A DNA stretch of 37,311 bases. Source: RGIG464 sp045643185 (GTDB lineage: Bacteria; Myxococcota_A; Bradymonadia; UBA4248). Positions 9,101-17,507 of this stretch are shown here, piece after piece. A program made the position numbers and the translations under genes. The stretch spans positions 1-37,311 of the forward strand of contig JAZUKH010000019.1 in NCBI GenBank assembly GCA_045643185.1, in the 5' to 3' direction. The notes beneath the pieces were generated by a model. The model was not told where the DNA came from. It ran no database searches and was given only the letters and a program-made list of their open reading frames with translations. Numbering within the stretch: the stretch's first letter is position 1; each line of letters starts with the position of its first letter.

Positions 9101-9749
9101 AACCGATATCGGCTGGGAAGAATATAATTTGTCGGATTATGATCTGCGTTATCGAAAAAGTGCTGAAGGACAGAATACGCTCGTCATTGGCGATTTTGAT
9201 GCGAAAAAACCTGCGCAGGAACCCAGTGCGCGTGCCAAAGTTGTACGTCACAATTTTGCCAAGGACAGTGCTTATGCCGTCGTCGACATGCTGCCGGCTT
9301 ATACGAACACGTCAAAAGCTGACCGCGGCTTGTTATTCACGGATAATCGCTCTATCACGGTCATTCAAGACGAAATTACAATGCCTGAACCCCAAGTTGT
9401 TCGCTGGGCGGCACACACGACCGGTACGATCGAAATCTCCGAAGATGGACGCTCAGCCACGATTTCATACGAAGGTGTCGATAAACGCCTTTATGCAGAG
9501 ATCGTTTCTGATGATAAATCGTATAAATTCACCCAAAACAAAGCGATTTCGTATGACCCTGACTATTCAAAGAAATTTGACAACGTGGATCAAGAATACG
9601 ATCGCTCTGAATATTCAAAATTGATGATCATTACGCCTGAAGTATCCTCCTTTAATAATGCAGTCGTTTTTAAATTCATCAACAAAGGTGAAAATTTACC
9701 GTCTGCTGGTTCGCTGTATACTTGGACTGATATTAAAAACTGGAAATAA
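6192..9749 (+). CDS. Surface lipoprotein with two carbohydrate-binding-like domains and a heparinase II/III-type lyase domain (copy 1)
   Basis: 1185 aa. The lipobox is SMSSC|SE near residue 25, followed by an Asp/Asn-rich linker with four GDNDKT-like hexapeptides. Two related beta-sandwich domains (about 105-255 and 260-410; shared VYVPENAVGQS / VYVPEDAVGQS and GWN-F/Y-V blocks) look like carbohydrate-binding modules. A third region, about 415-555 (FWLPLSVFGARYDENA-type), resembles the copper-amine-oxidase N-terminal-like fold. The C-terminal ~600 residues are of heparinase II/III type: the alpha-toroid blocks RNRIIPWAFLYKMTGQ, NWNGVCNGG and GGYLESTSYW, and the beta-sandwich motif PHGDRDIGNFIIFGAGKQF, which matches the usual HxHxDxGxF-like block. 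It should cleave an acidic polysaccharide by elimination at the cell surface; the substrate is unknown. The ATG at 6192 follows GAGG by about seven bases. It has a tandem paralogue at 9869. Confidence 0.82.
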   Translation: MGNTRHKLSLLLCLAMFLSGSMSSCSEQSGDCECPESEGEGQPCQKPGDNDKTGDNDKTGDNDKTGGNDKTGEEEIVDDGKFDVSKGYSLKDNIVKYYDLAEDQTQPARSVTMIDFTTKEYKKDASTEYTKNYANSYKFDYSKEYVKLKVPADLSDYSTLSVSIYVPENAVGQSIYLQFDSTPPGKTGENYYGTTLKFEKAGWNDFSVELDKFGIGHSPVGWDHINTLILETRSYGQSNSPDTTIYIENFILHTDPAKLQAKDVSTTLVDFSKESCASSDYVKSGTKSCKWEYTTDMMDVMKIDAPHDLSQNEAISFWVYVPEDAVGQSFYLQFLSLDPNSPGDDYYGYLVNLNHFGWNQYTVRLNEFEVNRTPAGWNHIDYLLITRVGFGQTYNNASTTIYLGNIIGHTKVDPSAGNAIPVLDGAAFSLNGSRSIVDHFLMNNGYQNENATVYKKEGEYWLPLSVFGARYDENALYQPSTYSLQMTIDGKVYQFKGGQNSVNIDGKESSLDFTVAVKGDALFAPAHYIKSLMNYTEEYVDEMGMLYLSKEPYPFKSLLGRLQIMFETLFLRPTGIEIMERINNHWGGDVHPRVMFTQNDFDRQKAMINEDKVFTSYFDYMVMRYGTESSEFKEDPVVYGLPDGVRLLSISQKARNRIIPWAFLYKMTGQVAYVNRIWREVEALINFPGWHPEHYLDTAEILFPMAIAYDWLYEAWEPAQRDAMADAVNKFGLQTGLDRYEGRVRKWEKINWNGVCNGGLTAAALAYLYHPATTEAAQKVLNYAINDVELGMDTYAPDGGYLESTSYWSYGSDYLHIMFSALKTSTGTDFGLYHSPGFAHSAYFTTYFENDAGAWAYHDARPTQSDTMTHYWFAQESSDPALGRLRKDAIEAKLKSIHFYDAMYYSPELIGELPKLELDAYYSAIETVTMRDNWASGSTLVGIHAGDNAQPHGDRDIGNFIIFGAGKQFITDIGWEEYNLSDYDLRYRKSAEGQNTLVIGDFDAKKPAQEPSARAKVVRHNFAKDSAYAVVDMLPAYTNTSKADRGLLFTDNRSITVIQDEITMPEPQVVRWAAHTTGTIEISEDGRSATISYEGVDKRLYAEIVSDDKSYKFTQNKAISYDPDYSKKFDNVDQEYDRSEYSKLMIITPEVSSFNNAVVFKFINKGENLPSAGSLYTWTDIKNWK

Positions 9750-9781
9750 CTATTTATATTGCTCATTTTTCCTCGTTCATC

Positions 9782-9809
9782 TGTAGCGGCGCAGCATGAC
9801 GCCGCTACA
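9782..9809. terminator. Inverted repeat between the two heparinase-type genes
   Basis: Perfect 10-bp arms TGTAGCGGCG/CGCCGCTACA with an 8-base loop, 33 bases after the stop of copy 1. There is no T-tract, so termination would not be of the classical kind; it may also be one of the dispersed palindromes. Confidence 0.5.
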
Positions 9810-9868
9810 CAGAGGAACCCGGATATGACAAGTTACAGAATAATTGTTCTTTCATTTGAGGTTAGACT

Positions 9869-12800
9869 ATGAAAACAACGCGTAAAAAGTTATCGTTTCT
9901 GTTGTGTTTGGCTATGTTGTTGCCGAGTTCGATGATCTCGTGCTCTGAAGAAAATGACGATGTGGATTGCGATTGCACGGAATCTGACGGAGATGATCAA
10001 GATTGTCAAAATAAATGTGACGACAAAAAAACCGAAGACGATAAAACCGGTGACGATAAAACCGGAGACGATAAAACCGGAGACGAAAAGACAGGAGACG
10101 AAAAGACTGGAGACGAAAAGACTGGGGAGCAGGAAATCGTCGATGATAGTAGCAAGTTTGACGTTTCTAAAGGCCGTTCACTGAAAGATAACATCGTCAA
10201 GTATTATGAATTGGCTGACAATCAGACCCAACCGGTTCGATCCGTCACGATGATCGACTTTACGACAAAAGAATATAAGGCGAATGCGTCGACGGAACAT
10301 ACAAAAGATTATGCGAATTCGTACAAATTCGATTATTCCAAAGAATATGTAAAATTAGATGTTCCAGCCGATATTTCGGATTATTCGACATTGACCGTTT
10401 CAATATATGTTCCCGAAAATGCCGTTGGTCAATCGATCTACATTCAGTTCTTGAGCAATCCCCCCGATAAAGGAAACGAGAATTATTACGGAACGACATT
10501 GAAATTTGAAAAAGCTGGTTGGAACGATTTCTCTGTCGATCTCGATCAATTCAGTGTCGAACATTCTCCCTGGGGCTGGGATCACCTTGATAAGCTCGTT
10601 TTAGAAACAAGAAGCTATGGCCAGTCAAATAGCGCTGACACCACGATCTATATCGAGAACTTTGTTCTGCATACAAATCCCGCCAAAGCCTTAGAACAAG
10701 ACGAACCAGAAACCCTTGTTGATTTTGCCAAAGAATCATGCGCCTCGACGGATTATGTCAAATCCGGAACAAAATCTTGTAAATGGAAATATACGACTGA
10801 CATGATGGATGTTTATCCACCCCATGATATGTCGAAGTTTGAAGCGATCTCATTCTGGGTCTATGTGCCTGAAGACGCGGTGGGACAATCATTCTATTTA
10901 CAAGTATTGAGCCGAAATCCCGTTGATAGTGACGACGATTATTATGGGTATTTGGTAACGCTGAATCAAAGCGGCTGGAATCAATATACAGTCCGATTAA
11001 ATGAATTCGAGGTCAACCGTAAACCCCTTGGTTGGGATAAGATTGAGTATATACTCATCTCAAGCATTGGTTTTGAACAAAACAACAAAACATCGACCAC
11101 GATCTATCTCGGCAATATCATTGGTCATACCAAAGTCGATTCCTCATCTGGAAACACGATTCCGGCGTTAGAAGGGGCTGCATTTTCCTTGAACGGAAGC
11201 CGTGCGATCGTCGATAATGTCCTTATTGATCATAGCTATCAGAATGAAAATGCGACGGTTTATAAGAAAGACGGTGAATTTTGGCTTCCGCTTTCGGTTT
11301 TTGGCGCCCGATACGACGAAAATGCCGTCTACCAGTCGGATTCCTATTCATTACAGATGAAGATTAACGGAAAAACTTATCAATTTAAAGGTGGTAAAGA
11401 TTCCGTCAATATTGATGGTAAAGACACTCCGCTTGACTTTACCGTTGCAGTAAAAGGCGATACGCTTTTTGCCCCAGCTCATTATATCAAATCATTCATG
11501 AATTATTCACAGGTATATATTGATGAGATGGACATGATCTATCTGTCAAAAGAACCCTATGAATTCCAATCCCTGATGGGTCGCCTAAACGTCATGTATG
11601 AGACGCTGTTTTTACGCCCGACGGGAATCGAGATCAGAGAGCGCATGAATCAACATTGGGGGGGCGACGTTCACCCACGCATCATGCTCACTCAAAAAGA
11701 CTTTGATCGCCAAAAGGCTATGCTCAAAGATGACAAACTCTTTAAGTCGTATGTTGATGCATTGATCAAAGAATATGGCGAAGATTCGCACGAGTTTAAA
11801 AGCGATCCGGTCACGTACCGCTTGCCAGATGGCGTTCGACTGCTCGAAATATCGAGAAAGGCTAGAAATCGAATCATTCCCTGGGCCTTTTTGTATAAGG
11901 TAACCGGTGAATCCGCCTATTCAAAACGTATTTGGAAAGAAGTCGAGGCGCTGCTCAATTTCCCTGACTGGCACCCGGATCATTACCTTGATACCGCAGA
12001 GATCCTATACCCAATGGCAATTGCTTTCGACTGGCTCTACGACGAATGGACGCCTGAACAACGCGACCGCATGGCTAAGGCGGTCAACGACTTCGGCCTG
12101 CTCTCCGGAATTGACCGCTACGAAGGTCGTTTTAGAAAATGGGGAAATGATAACTGGAGTGGTGTTTGTAACGGCGGTTTGACCTCAGCAGCACTCGCCT
12201 TTCTCAATCATCCAACCACTGCGGCTGCCGCTCAAAAAGTTTTGAATTATTCTCTCAATGATGTTGAACTCGGAATGTATTTTTATGCCCCCGAGGGCGG
12301 TTATCTCGAATCGACCGGTTACTGGGCTTACGGCACGGATTATCTCCACGTCATGTTTTCAGCCTTAAAATCCGCAACGGGCACCACTTTCGGTCTATAT
12401 CATTCACCGGGCTTTGCGCACTCCGCTTATTATACGACCTATTTCGAAAATGACGCAGGCTTGTGGGCATACCACGACGCCAAGCCTGATCAGTCCGACA
12501 CCTGGACCCATTACTGGTTTGCGCGCGAATCCTCAGATCCCGCAATCGGTAGACTGCGTAAGGACGCCATTGAAGCAAAACTGAAATCCGTCCACTTCTA
12601 CGACGCGATGTATTATCAACCGGAACTCGTCGGAGATACGGCAAAACTCAGCCTGGATGCCTATTATAGCACCGAGGAGACCTTAACCATGCGCGATAAA
12701 TGGGACAGTGGATCGACGCTCGTCGGTATTCACGCCGGTTATAATGAACAGTCTCATGGTGACCGAGATATCGGTAACTTCATTATCTTTGGTGCTGGCA

Positions 12801-13459
12801 AACAGTTTATTACGGATCTCGGTTCCGAAGACTATAATTTGTCCAACTATGATCTGCGCTATCGAAAAAGTGCTGAAGGACAAAATACGCTCGTGATCGG
12901 CAATTTTGACGCATCCAAACACGCCCAGGAACTCAGTGCCCGTGCCAAAATTGTACGTCATAATTTTGCGAAAGACAGCGCTTACGCCGTTGTCGATATG
13001 CTTCCGGCTTATACAAACACCTCGAAAGCCGATCGCGGCTTGTTATTTACCAACAAACGTTCGATCGTGGTCATTCAAGACGAAATTACTATGCCTGAAC
13101 CACAAGTCGTGCGCTGGTCTGCGCATACAACGGGAAATATTCAGATCTCCGAAGATGGCCGCTCAGCAACGATCTCTTATGACGGGCTTGATAAACAACT
13201 CTATGCTGAAATCGTTTCTGACGACAAATCCTATAAATTCTCAAAAAACAAAGCGGTTTCGTATGATTCCAATTATTCGTCAAAGCTTTCAAATGCCAGT
13301 AGTGAATACGATCGGTCCGCATATTCCAAATTAACGATCATTACTCCCAAGGTATCCTCATTTAACAACGCAGTCGTCTTCAAATTTGTTGATAAAAACG
13401 ACAGTTTGCCAACTGCGGGATCGCTCTATACCTGGACGGATATTAAAAATTGGAAATAA
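9869..13459 (+). CDS. Surface lipoprotein with two carbohydrate-binding-like domains and a heparinase II/III-type lyase domain (copy 2)
   Basis: 1196 aa, a full-length paralogue of the gene at 6192 with the same domain order. Lipobox SMISC|SE; the linker carries about seven GDDKT/GDEKT pentapeptides instead of GDNDKT hexapeptides. The two beta-sandwich domains, the amine-oxidase-N-like region and the heparinase II/III domain (NWSGVCNGG, GGYLESTGYW, SHGDRDIGNFIIFGAGKQF) are all kept, so both copies look functional. GAGG stands 7-8 bases before the ATG. The 119-base gap to copy 1 holds a hairpin. Copy differences are spread along the whole length, including many silent sites, so this is an old duplication. 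Differences in the binding domains may adapt the pair to two related substrates. Confidence 0.82.
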   Translation: MKTTRKKLSFLLCLAMLLPSSMISCSEENDDVDCDCTESDGDDQDCQNKCDDKKTEDDKTGDDKTGDDKTGDEKTGDEKTGDEKTGEQEIVDDSSKFDVSKGRSLKDNIVKYYELADNQTQPVRSVTMIDFTTKEYKANASTEHTKDYANSYKFDYSKEYVKLDVPADISDYSTLTVSIYVPENAVGQSIYIQFLSNPPDKGNENYYGTTLKFEKAGWNDFSVDLDQFSVEHSPWGWDHLDKLVLETRSYGQSNSADTTIYIENFVLHTNPAKALEQDEPETLVDFAKESCASTDYVKSGTKSCKWKYTTDMMDVYPPHDMSKFEAISFWVYVPEDAVGQSFYLQVLSRNPVDSDDDYYGYLVTLNQSGWNQYTVRLNEFEVNRKPLGWDKIEYILISSIGFEQNNKTSTTIYLGNIIGHTKVDSSSGNTIPALEGAAFSLNGSRAIVDNVLIDHSYQNENATVYKKDGEFWLPLSVFGARYDENAVYQSDSYSLQMKINGKTYQFKGGKDSVNIDGKDTPLDFTVAVKGDTLFAPAHYIKSFMNYSQVYIDEMDMIYLSKEPYEFQSLMGRLNVMYETLFLRPTGIEIRERMNQHWGGDVHPRIMLTQKDFDRQKAMLKDDKLFKSYVDALIKEYGEDSHEFKSDPVTYRLPDGVRLLEISRKARNRIIPWAFLYKVTGESAYSKRIWKEVEALLNFPDWHPDHYLDTAEILYPMAIAFDWLYDEWTPEQRDRMAKAVNDFGLLSGIDRYEGRFRKWGNDNWSGVCNGGLTSAALAFLNHPTTAAAAQKVLNYSLNDVELGMYFYAPEGGYLESTGYWAYGTDYLHVMFSALKSATGTTFGLYHSPGFAHSAYYTTYFENDAGLWAYHDAKPDQSDTWTHYWFARESSDPAIGRLRKDAIEAKLKSVHFYDAMYYQPELVGDTAKLSLDAYYSTEETLTMRDKWDSGSTLVGIHAGYNEQSHGDRDIGNFIIFGAGKQFITDLGSEDYNLSNYDLRYRKSAEGQNTLVIGNFDASKHAQELSARAKIVRHNFAKDSAYAVVDMLPAYTNTSKADRGLLFTNKRSIVVIQDEITMPEPQVVRWSAHTTGNIQISEDGRSATISYDGLDKQLYAEIVSDDKSYKFSKNKAVSYDSNYSSKLSNASSEYDRSAYSKLTIITPKVSSFNNAVVFKFVDKNDSLPTAGSLYTWTDIKNWK

Positions 13460-13532
13460 CATCGTTGCACGCGTAACAACGTAAAACGCCCGCGTATGCG
13501 CGCAGGAACGAGCACATAGCGGGCGTTGCGGA

Positions 13533-13596
13533 GGCGTATTTGGGCGAATGCCCAAATAGCCGAAGCGCGTCCGCCGTATTGCGAAGCAATAGGCGG
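13533..13596. repeat. Two bulged palindromes between convergent genes
   Basis: 13533-13561 reads GGC-G-TATTTGGGC / GAAT / GCCCAAATA-GCC and 13571-13596 reads CCGCC-G-TATTGC / GAA / GCAATA-GGCGG. In each, one G stays unpaired next to TAT, the mirror image of the C next to ATA in the other palindromes of the family. They may terminate both converging genes, but they lack T-tracts. Confidence 0.8.
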
Positions 13597-13610
13597 CGCA
13601 AACAAATATA

Positions 13611-16565
13611 TTAATTTATATCAGGCACAGGAATGACGTGTCCTTCTTCATCGATCGTGGTCGTCCAATCGGTGTATTTGCCGTCTGCATTCGCAGGAAT
13701 ATGTGCCGAAAGAACGCCGCCGTCGTAACCGGCATTGTAGCGCAACAGGCCGAGGACGGTGTCCTGGGTGTGCGTCACAGGGATGCCACTGGCATTATAG
13801 GTGTAGGACTGAGCTGAGGCGTCGGAATAATATGCGCCGCTATTCGTACCGACAACATCTTTATTCCAATACGATTCATAGACGTATGCGCCTTTAACGG
13901 CAGAGAGTGAATATGCGCACGACTCACCGCAATATATCGTATCGGATGCGAAGTTGTTGACGAGAATGCCGTAGGTACCGCCGGTAATGCCGCCGATAGA
14001 GAGCTCCTCATTATTAAGTTGACCATTATTGGCGTAATGGCGCGTGCGAGCGGAGTTATTAATTACATAAGAGACCGGATTTAAGTTGTTCGATTCACCG
14101 ATCGTTAGACCAACAATACCGCCATAATAACATGATCGTGTGACGTTTGTTTCATTATTTCTTGTTTCATTGTTTCTAAGGAATGTCATACCAATATTGG
14201 CGCTCGAATTCCGAACGAATGTATTGGTATTCAACATCGAACCGAGGATGCCACCAACGGAGGCATTGTTCGCAATGACGTAGAAATCTGCATCGACGAC
14301 GGCTTGTTCAATACCCGCTTTAAATATTTTTGTATTTTCATCATATTCGGAAGCCTTGAAATCGCCTTCAACGACACTGCCTAAAACGGCAGCAATACCG
14401 CCGATGTGGTTGCCATAGTTTTTAGGATGGCTATAGGCTTCCTCATTACCACTGGTATAATCCTTTCCATAGCCGATCCAAGGATCATAATATCTTGTTG
14501 AACCTGATGAGGGGGTATACTTCTTTTGTTCTGCAATAAGAGAAACAGGGAAGCCGCTGACCTCGATGATACCATCAAACGAGACGTTGGATGCACCTTC
14601 ATTAATATAACCAGCAACACCAGCGGTGAAAGCCCAGTCGACATAATTATTCGTTAGCTCTTCGCCAACTTGTTTAATATAACCTCGACTATGGACTCGA
14701 TCAAGCAACGAGGCTCGGCCTGCAACGCCGCCAACAAACGTTCTTATCCATGTGTTTGGATTAGGATTCCTGCTATTGAGCGTCACATTGACATCGGCAT
14801 CAATATTGCGGAGGACATTGCCGGCACCCACGAGGCCACCGATGCGATCTCTCATACGCTTAACATTGATATATGTATAATAATAGGCCGAAACATTGCC
14901 TCTTAATTTAATGTCGGAAATGTTGGATTCTTTATAATTTGTATTACCAAAAAGGCCACCGATATCTCGGTCTAATGTTGGAAAATATGATTTTTTTGAT
15001 GTGTAATCAACAATTTCAGCATAAACTTTGGAGCTACCCGTAATATGATTCGCGTTACCTCTAAGTTCGGCAGCGAGTCCGCCTGCTGCCAGGGGGCTGC
15101 CTTTGACGCCCGTGCAGTTCAGTGTAATGGCGAGATCGATATTTTTGAAGGTCACATCCGGGTTGTCGGTAAGTCTGCCAAACAAGCCGCATGCAACGGG
15201 CGCGCAGATCGCTAAGTCTTGGCAGTGTTCGTCCTCGCAGTCTATTTTGCCGTCTTTATCGTTATCTTTGCCATCTTCACAGGCTGCGAGGGTATTTTCC
15301 TTGTCATCTTCGGCTTCAGCACAGAAGGCAAGTCCGGCGCAATAGGAGTCGTCGCAATCCGTTTTGCCATTGTTGTCATTATCAATATTGTCCGAGCAAC
15401 GCTCTTCTTGTGATAAATCCCGTTTTGATACATCCTGATTGAGGACACCGGTAATGCGGTGACCGCCGCCGTCAAGCACGCCAGAAAATTCCGTAATCGG
15501 CGCGTGATCGGTTTCGCCGAGGTCGATCGGCTGTTTAATGATGAATTTGCCATTAGGTTCGAGCGCGATCTTGCTAAAGAACTCGTCCTCGCTGCCGATA
15601 TTGGTATAGCAAACGCCGTCGATGTTTGTTTTGCCGCATCCGCAGGTCGCATCTTTTTTAAATGCAAACGGATCGTCGGGACATTCATCGTTATCGGCAC
15701 TAAAGCCATTCATGCAGATATCGTAGTTGATGCATTCGGGGTCATCGCAGCCTTTTTTGCCATCGCCGTCGACATCCGATTTATTCTTGCACGATTCGTA
15801 AGTTTCGCCGTAGGCACCGCCACCATCGCTGCCATTGGCAAAAAGTGCGCAGTTCGGATCTTTGTCATCGGCGACACCGTTAAAGTCGTTATCGAGGCCA
15901 TCCGAGCAGAGTTCGCGAGTATTTTCTTTAACGCCGACCACACTTTTACAAATGTCAAAGACCTGGCAATCTTTGTCGAGGCAGTCGAGGTCGCCGTCGT
16001 CGTCGTTGTCGATACCGTCGGTGCAGGCTGCGAGCGTATTTTCGAGCTTGTCGCTGCTGATCGTGCAGAAAGGAAAGATCTTGCATTCGGCATCGTCGCA
16101 GTCGATCTTGCCATTTTTATCGTTATCGAGGCCATCCTGGCATCGTGCAGCCGTATTTTCGTCTTCACTCACAGCGCAGATCGCGAAAGCCTGGCATTCT
16201 TCATCGTCGCAATCGATCTTGCCGTCGCCATCGTTATCCTTGCTGTCTTTACAAGCATCAAGGGTATTCTCCTTACCCTCTTCGGCTTTTGCACAAAACA
16301 AAAATGCGGTGCAATTCGGATCGTCGCAGTCCGATTTGCCGCTGTTGTCATTATCAATACCGTCCGAACAACGCGCCTCGGTGTTCTCGGTCTTATCGGT
16401 CTTATCGACGACAACGGAGGGGTTATCCTCTTCACTGCCATTACCCTCTTCACTGCTACTACCAAATTCTCCGTAATAATTCGTCACGTGGTCACCACAA
16501 CCACTGACAAAACATGACACACCAATCGATGAAAGCGTCACCAGCAGACATTTTTTGAAATTCAT
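13611..16565 (-). CDS. MopE-repeat / GLUG-type beta-helix surface lipoprotein
   Basis: 984 aa. AGGAGA stands before the ATG and the signal peptide ends in the lipobox FVSGC. Residues ~65-290 hold six Cys-paired Asp repeats of the type CxDGxDNDxDGxxDCDDxxC, the MopE-type putative metal-binding motif that probably binds calcium. From about 325 a beta-helix begins (GGGHRITGV). It is interrupted at ~388-458 by two further Asp repeats most similar to repeats 1 and 2, and resumes with CGLFGRL and many GLUG-like units (GGLFGN, GGLVGAG, GGVAGR, GGILGS, GGIVGL, GGITGG). It is probably a cell-surface adhesin or protease-resistant coat protein. It is convergent with the heparinase-type pair and divergent from the gene at 16914. 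No C-terminal sorting tail is seen. Confidence 0.82.
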   Translation of the reverse strand: MNFKKCLLVTLSSIGVSCFVSGCGDHVTNYYGEFGSSSEEGNGSEEDNPSVVVDKTDKTENTEARCSDGIDNDNSGKSDCDDPNCTAFLFCAKAEEGKENTLDACKDSKDNDGDGKIDCDDEECQAFAICAVSEDENTAARCQDGLDNDKNGKIDCDDAECKIFPFCTISSDKLENTLAACTDGIDNDDDGDLDCLDKDCQVFDICKSVVGVKENTRELCSDGLDNDFNGVADDKDPNCALFANGSDGGGAYGETYESCKNKSDVDGDGKKGCDDPECINYDICMNGFSADNDECPDDPFAFKKDATCGCGKTNIDGVCYTNIGSEDEFFSKIALEPNGKFIIKQPIDLGETDHAPITEFSGVLDGGGHRITGVLNQDVSKRDLSQEERCSDNIDNDNNGKTDCDDSYCAGLAFCAEAEDDKENTLAACEDGKDNDKDGKIDCEDEHCQDLAICAPVACGLFGRLTDNPDVTFKNIDLAITLNCTGVKGSPLAAGGLAAELRGNANHITGSSKVYAEIVDYTSKKSYFPTLDRDIGGLFGNTNYKESNISDIKLRGNVSAYYYTYINVKRMRDRIGGLVGAGNVLRNIDADVNVTLNSRNPNPNTWIRTFVGGVAGRASLLDRVHSRGYIKQVGEELTNNYVDWAFTAGVAGYINEGASNVSFDGIIEVSGFPVSLIAEQKKYTPSSGSTRYYDPWIGYGKDYTSGNEEAYSHPKNYGNHIGGIAAVLGSVVEGDFKASEYDENTKIFKAGIEQAVVDADFYVIANNASVGGILGSMLNTNTFVRNSSANIGMTFLRNNETRNNETNVTRSCYYGGIVGLTIGESNNLNPVSYVINNSARTRHYANNGQLNNEELSIGGITGGTYGILVNNFASDTIYCGESCAYSLSAVKGAYVYESYWNKDVVGTNSGAYYSDASAQSYTYNASGIPVTHTQDTVLGLLRYNAGYDGGVLSAHIPANADGKYTDWTTTIDEEGHVIPVPDIN

Positions 16566-16587
16566 TGATCTCTCCTATTCTATGTAT

Positions 16588-16601
16588 GTATGTGAACATA
16601 C
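16588..16601. promoter_or_regulatory. Short dyad GTATGT-GA-ACATAC upstream of the MopE-repeat gene
   Basis: A perfect 6-bp dyad 22 bases before the ATG at 16565, just ahead of its Shine-Dalgarno. It may be an operator or an mRNA leader hairpin. The remaining intergenic DNA up to 16839 shows no gene I can support; it includes the A+T-rich stretch 16619-16655, where a minus-strand promoter is likely. Confidence 0.3.
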
Positions 16602-16839
16602 AACGTCAAAAGACACGCATTATAAATTATACACAATTTTAATGTATATACAACACATCCAAGGATACCGAGCACGCATTATCTCAGCCGAGGTGCCTGC
16701 GAGCCTTCGGCGCACGAGCAAAACGCAGCAACCCGACAGAACTCATGCCTGTCATCGATATCTGCAACCTTCAAGAATAAGGCTGGTGCGTCCAAGTTTG
16801 AAAGAACCTGCTCGTTTGTGCTACCATGTCAAAGATAGG

Positions 16840-16863
16840 GTCGAAAATGACGTCATTTTCGAC
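16840..16863. promoter_or_regulatory. 24-bp perfect palindrome upstream of the Ala/Pro-rich periplasmic protein
   Basis: Two perfect 12-bp half-sites (GTCGAAAATGAC and its complement) without spacer, centred on TGACGTCA, 50 bases before the ATG at 16914. Neither side has a T-tract, so a dimeric repressor or activator site fits better than a terminator. Confidence 0.5.
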
Positions 16864-16913
16864 AAAACGTTGTGGCTCAAACGAGCGCATTCACGATTTT
16901 GCATGAAAAAGCT

Positions 16914-17426
16914 ATGAAAAGAATCCTTTTAAGTCTGTTATTGAGTGTGAGCTTTGTTGCGCCGGTCTTTGCACAAGACGCTGTGCCTGCGAATGCGGCG
17001 GCTCCCGCAGCGGATGCGGCGGCTCCGACGGCTCCCGCGGCGGATGCGGCGGCTCCCGCAGCTCCCGCAGTTGACAACACGAAAGCCGACGATCCCGTCG
17101 ACCGTGTCGTCGCCCACCTCACCAATATGAATGATATTTTGACCAAAAACATGGGCAACCCAGAGCAGCTTCTGTCCGAATTCCAATCCTATGTCGACAA
17201 AAACGGCAAAGCCATGCGTATGGCCTCCAAGGCATTTCAGGAAAAACTCGACAAGCTCAAAGTCGACGAAGCCGAAGCCTATCGCGAAGTCGCCCAACGC
17301 AAACTCACGCCGGTGCTCGACAACCTGATTACGTTGATGCTTCAGCTCAACGATGCCGACGTGGAAACGGCCAAAAAGCTCGATTCGCTGCTCAAAGTGG
17401 ACGCGCGCTACACTTACGATCCGTAG
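16914..17426 (+). CDS. Secreted Ala/Pro-rich helical protein of unknown function
   Basis: 170 aa. It has a clear Sec signal peptide (MKRILLSLLLSVSFVAPVFA, cleaved before QDAV), then a low-complexity linker of AAPAADAAAP-type repeats (about 22-50) encoded by repeated GCGGCGGCTCCC units. The remaining ~115 residues are charged and helical (VDRVVAHLTNMNDILTKNM, AFQEKLDKLKVDEAEAYREV). The ATG at 16914 is preferred because it sits directly before the signal peptide; no strong Shine-Dalgarno is visible. It is probably periplasmic. It is followed by a terminator at 17438, so it is its own transcription unit, and preceded by a 24-bp palindrome that may control it. I do not recognise the family. Confidence 0.7.
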   Translation: MKRILLSLLLSVSFVAPVFAQDAVPANAAAPAADAAAPTAPAADAAAPAAPAVDNTKADDPVDRVVAHLTNMNDILTKNMGNPEQLLSEFQSYVDKNGKAMRMASKAFQEKLDKLKVDEAEAYREVAQRKLTPVLDNLITLMLQLNDADVETAKKLDSLLKVDARYTYDP

Positions 17427-17437
17427 TTCTATCTTCC

Positions 17438-17460
17438 GCCGCCCAAGTGGCGGCATTTTT
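17438..17460 (+). terminator. Rho-independent terminator after the 170-aa gene
   Basis: Stem GCCGCC/GGCGGC with loop CAAGT, followed by ATTTTT, 12 bases after the stop codon at 17426. Confidence 0.8.
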
Positions 17461-17507
17461 GTGCCATCGACAAGACGTCGACGAGCATCTTGTTCAGGGA
17501 ACGAACC

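Noticed and set aside
15459..16517. Long plus-strand open frame opposite the MopE-repeat gene
   Set aside because: It mirrors the Asp/Cys repeats of the minus-strand gene, with no start signals and no protein-like composition of its own.
16840..16863. Rho-independent terminator
   Set aside because: The palindrome is perfect but is not followed by a T-tract on either strand.
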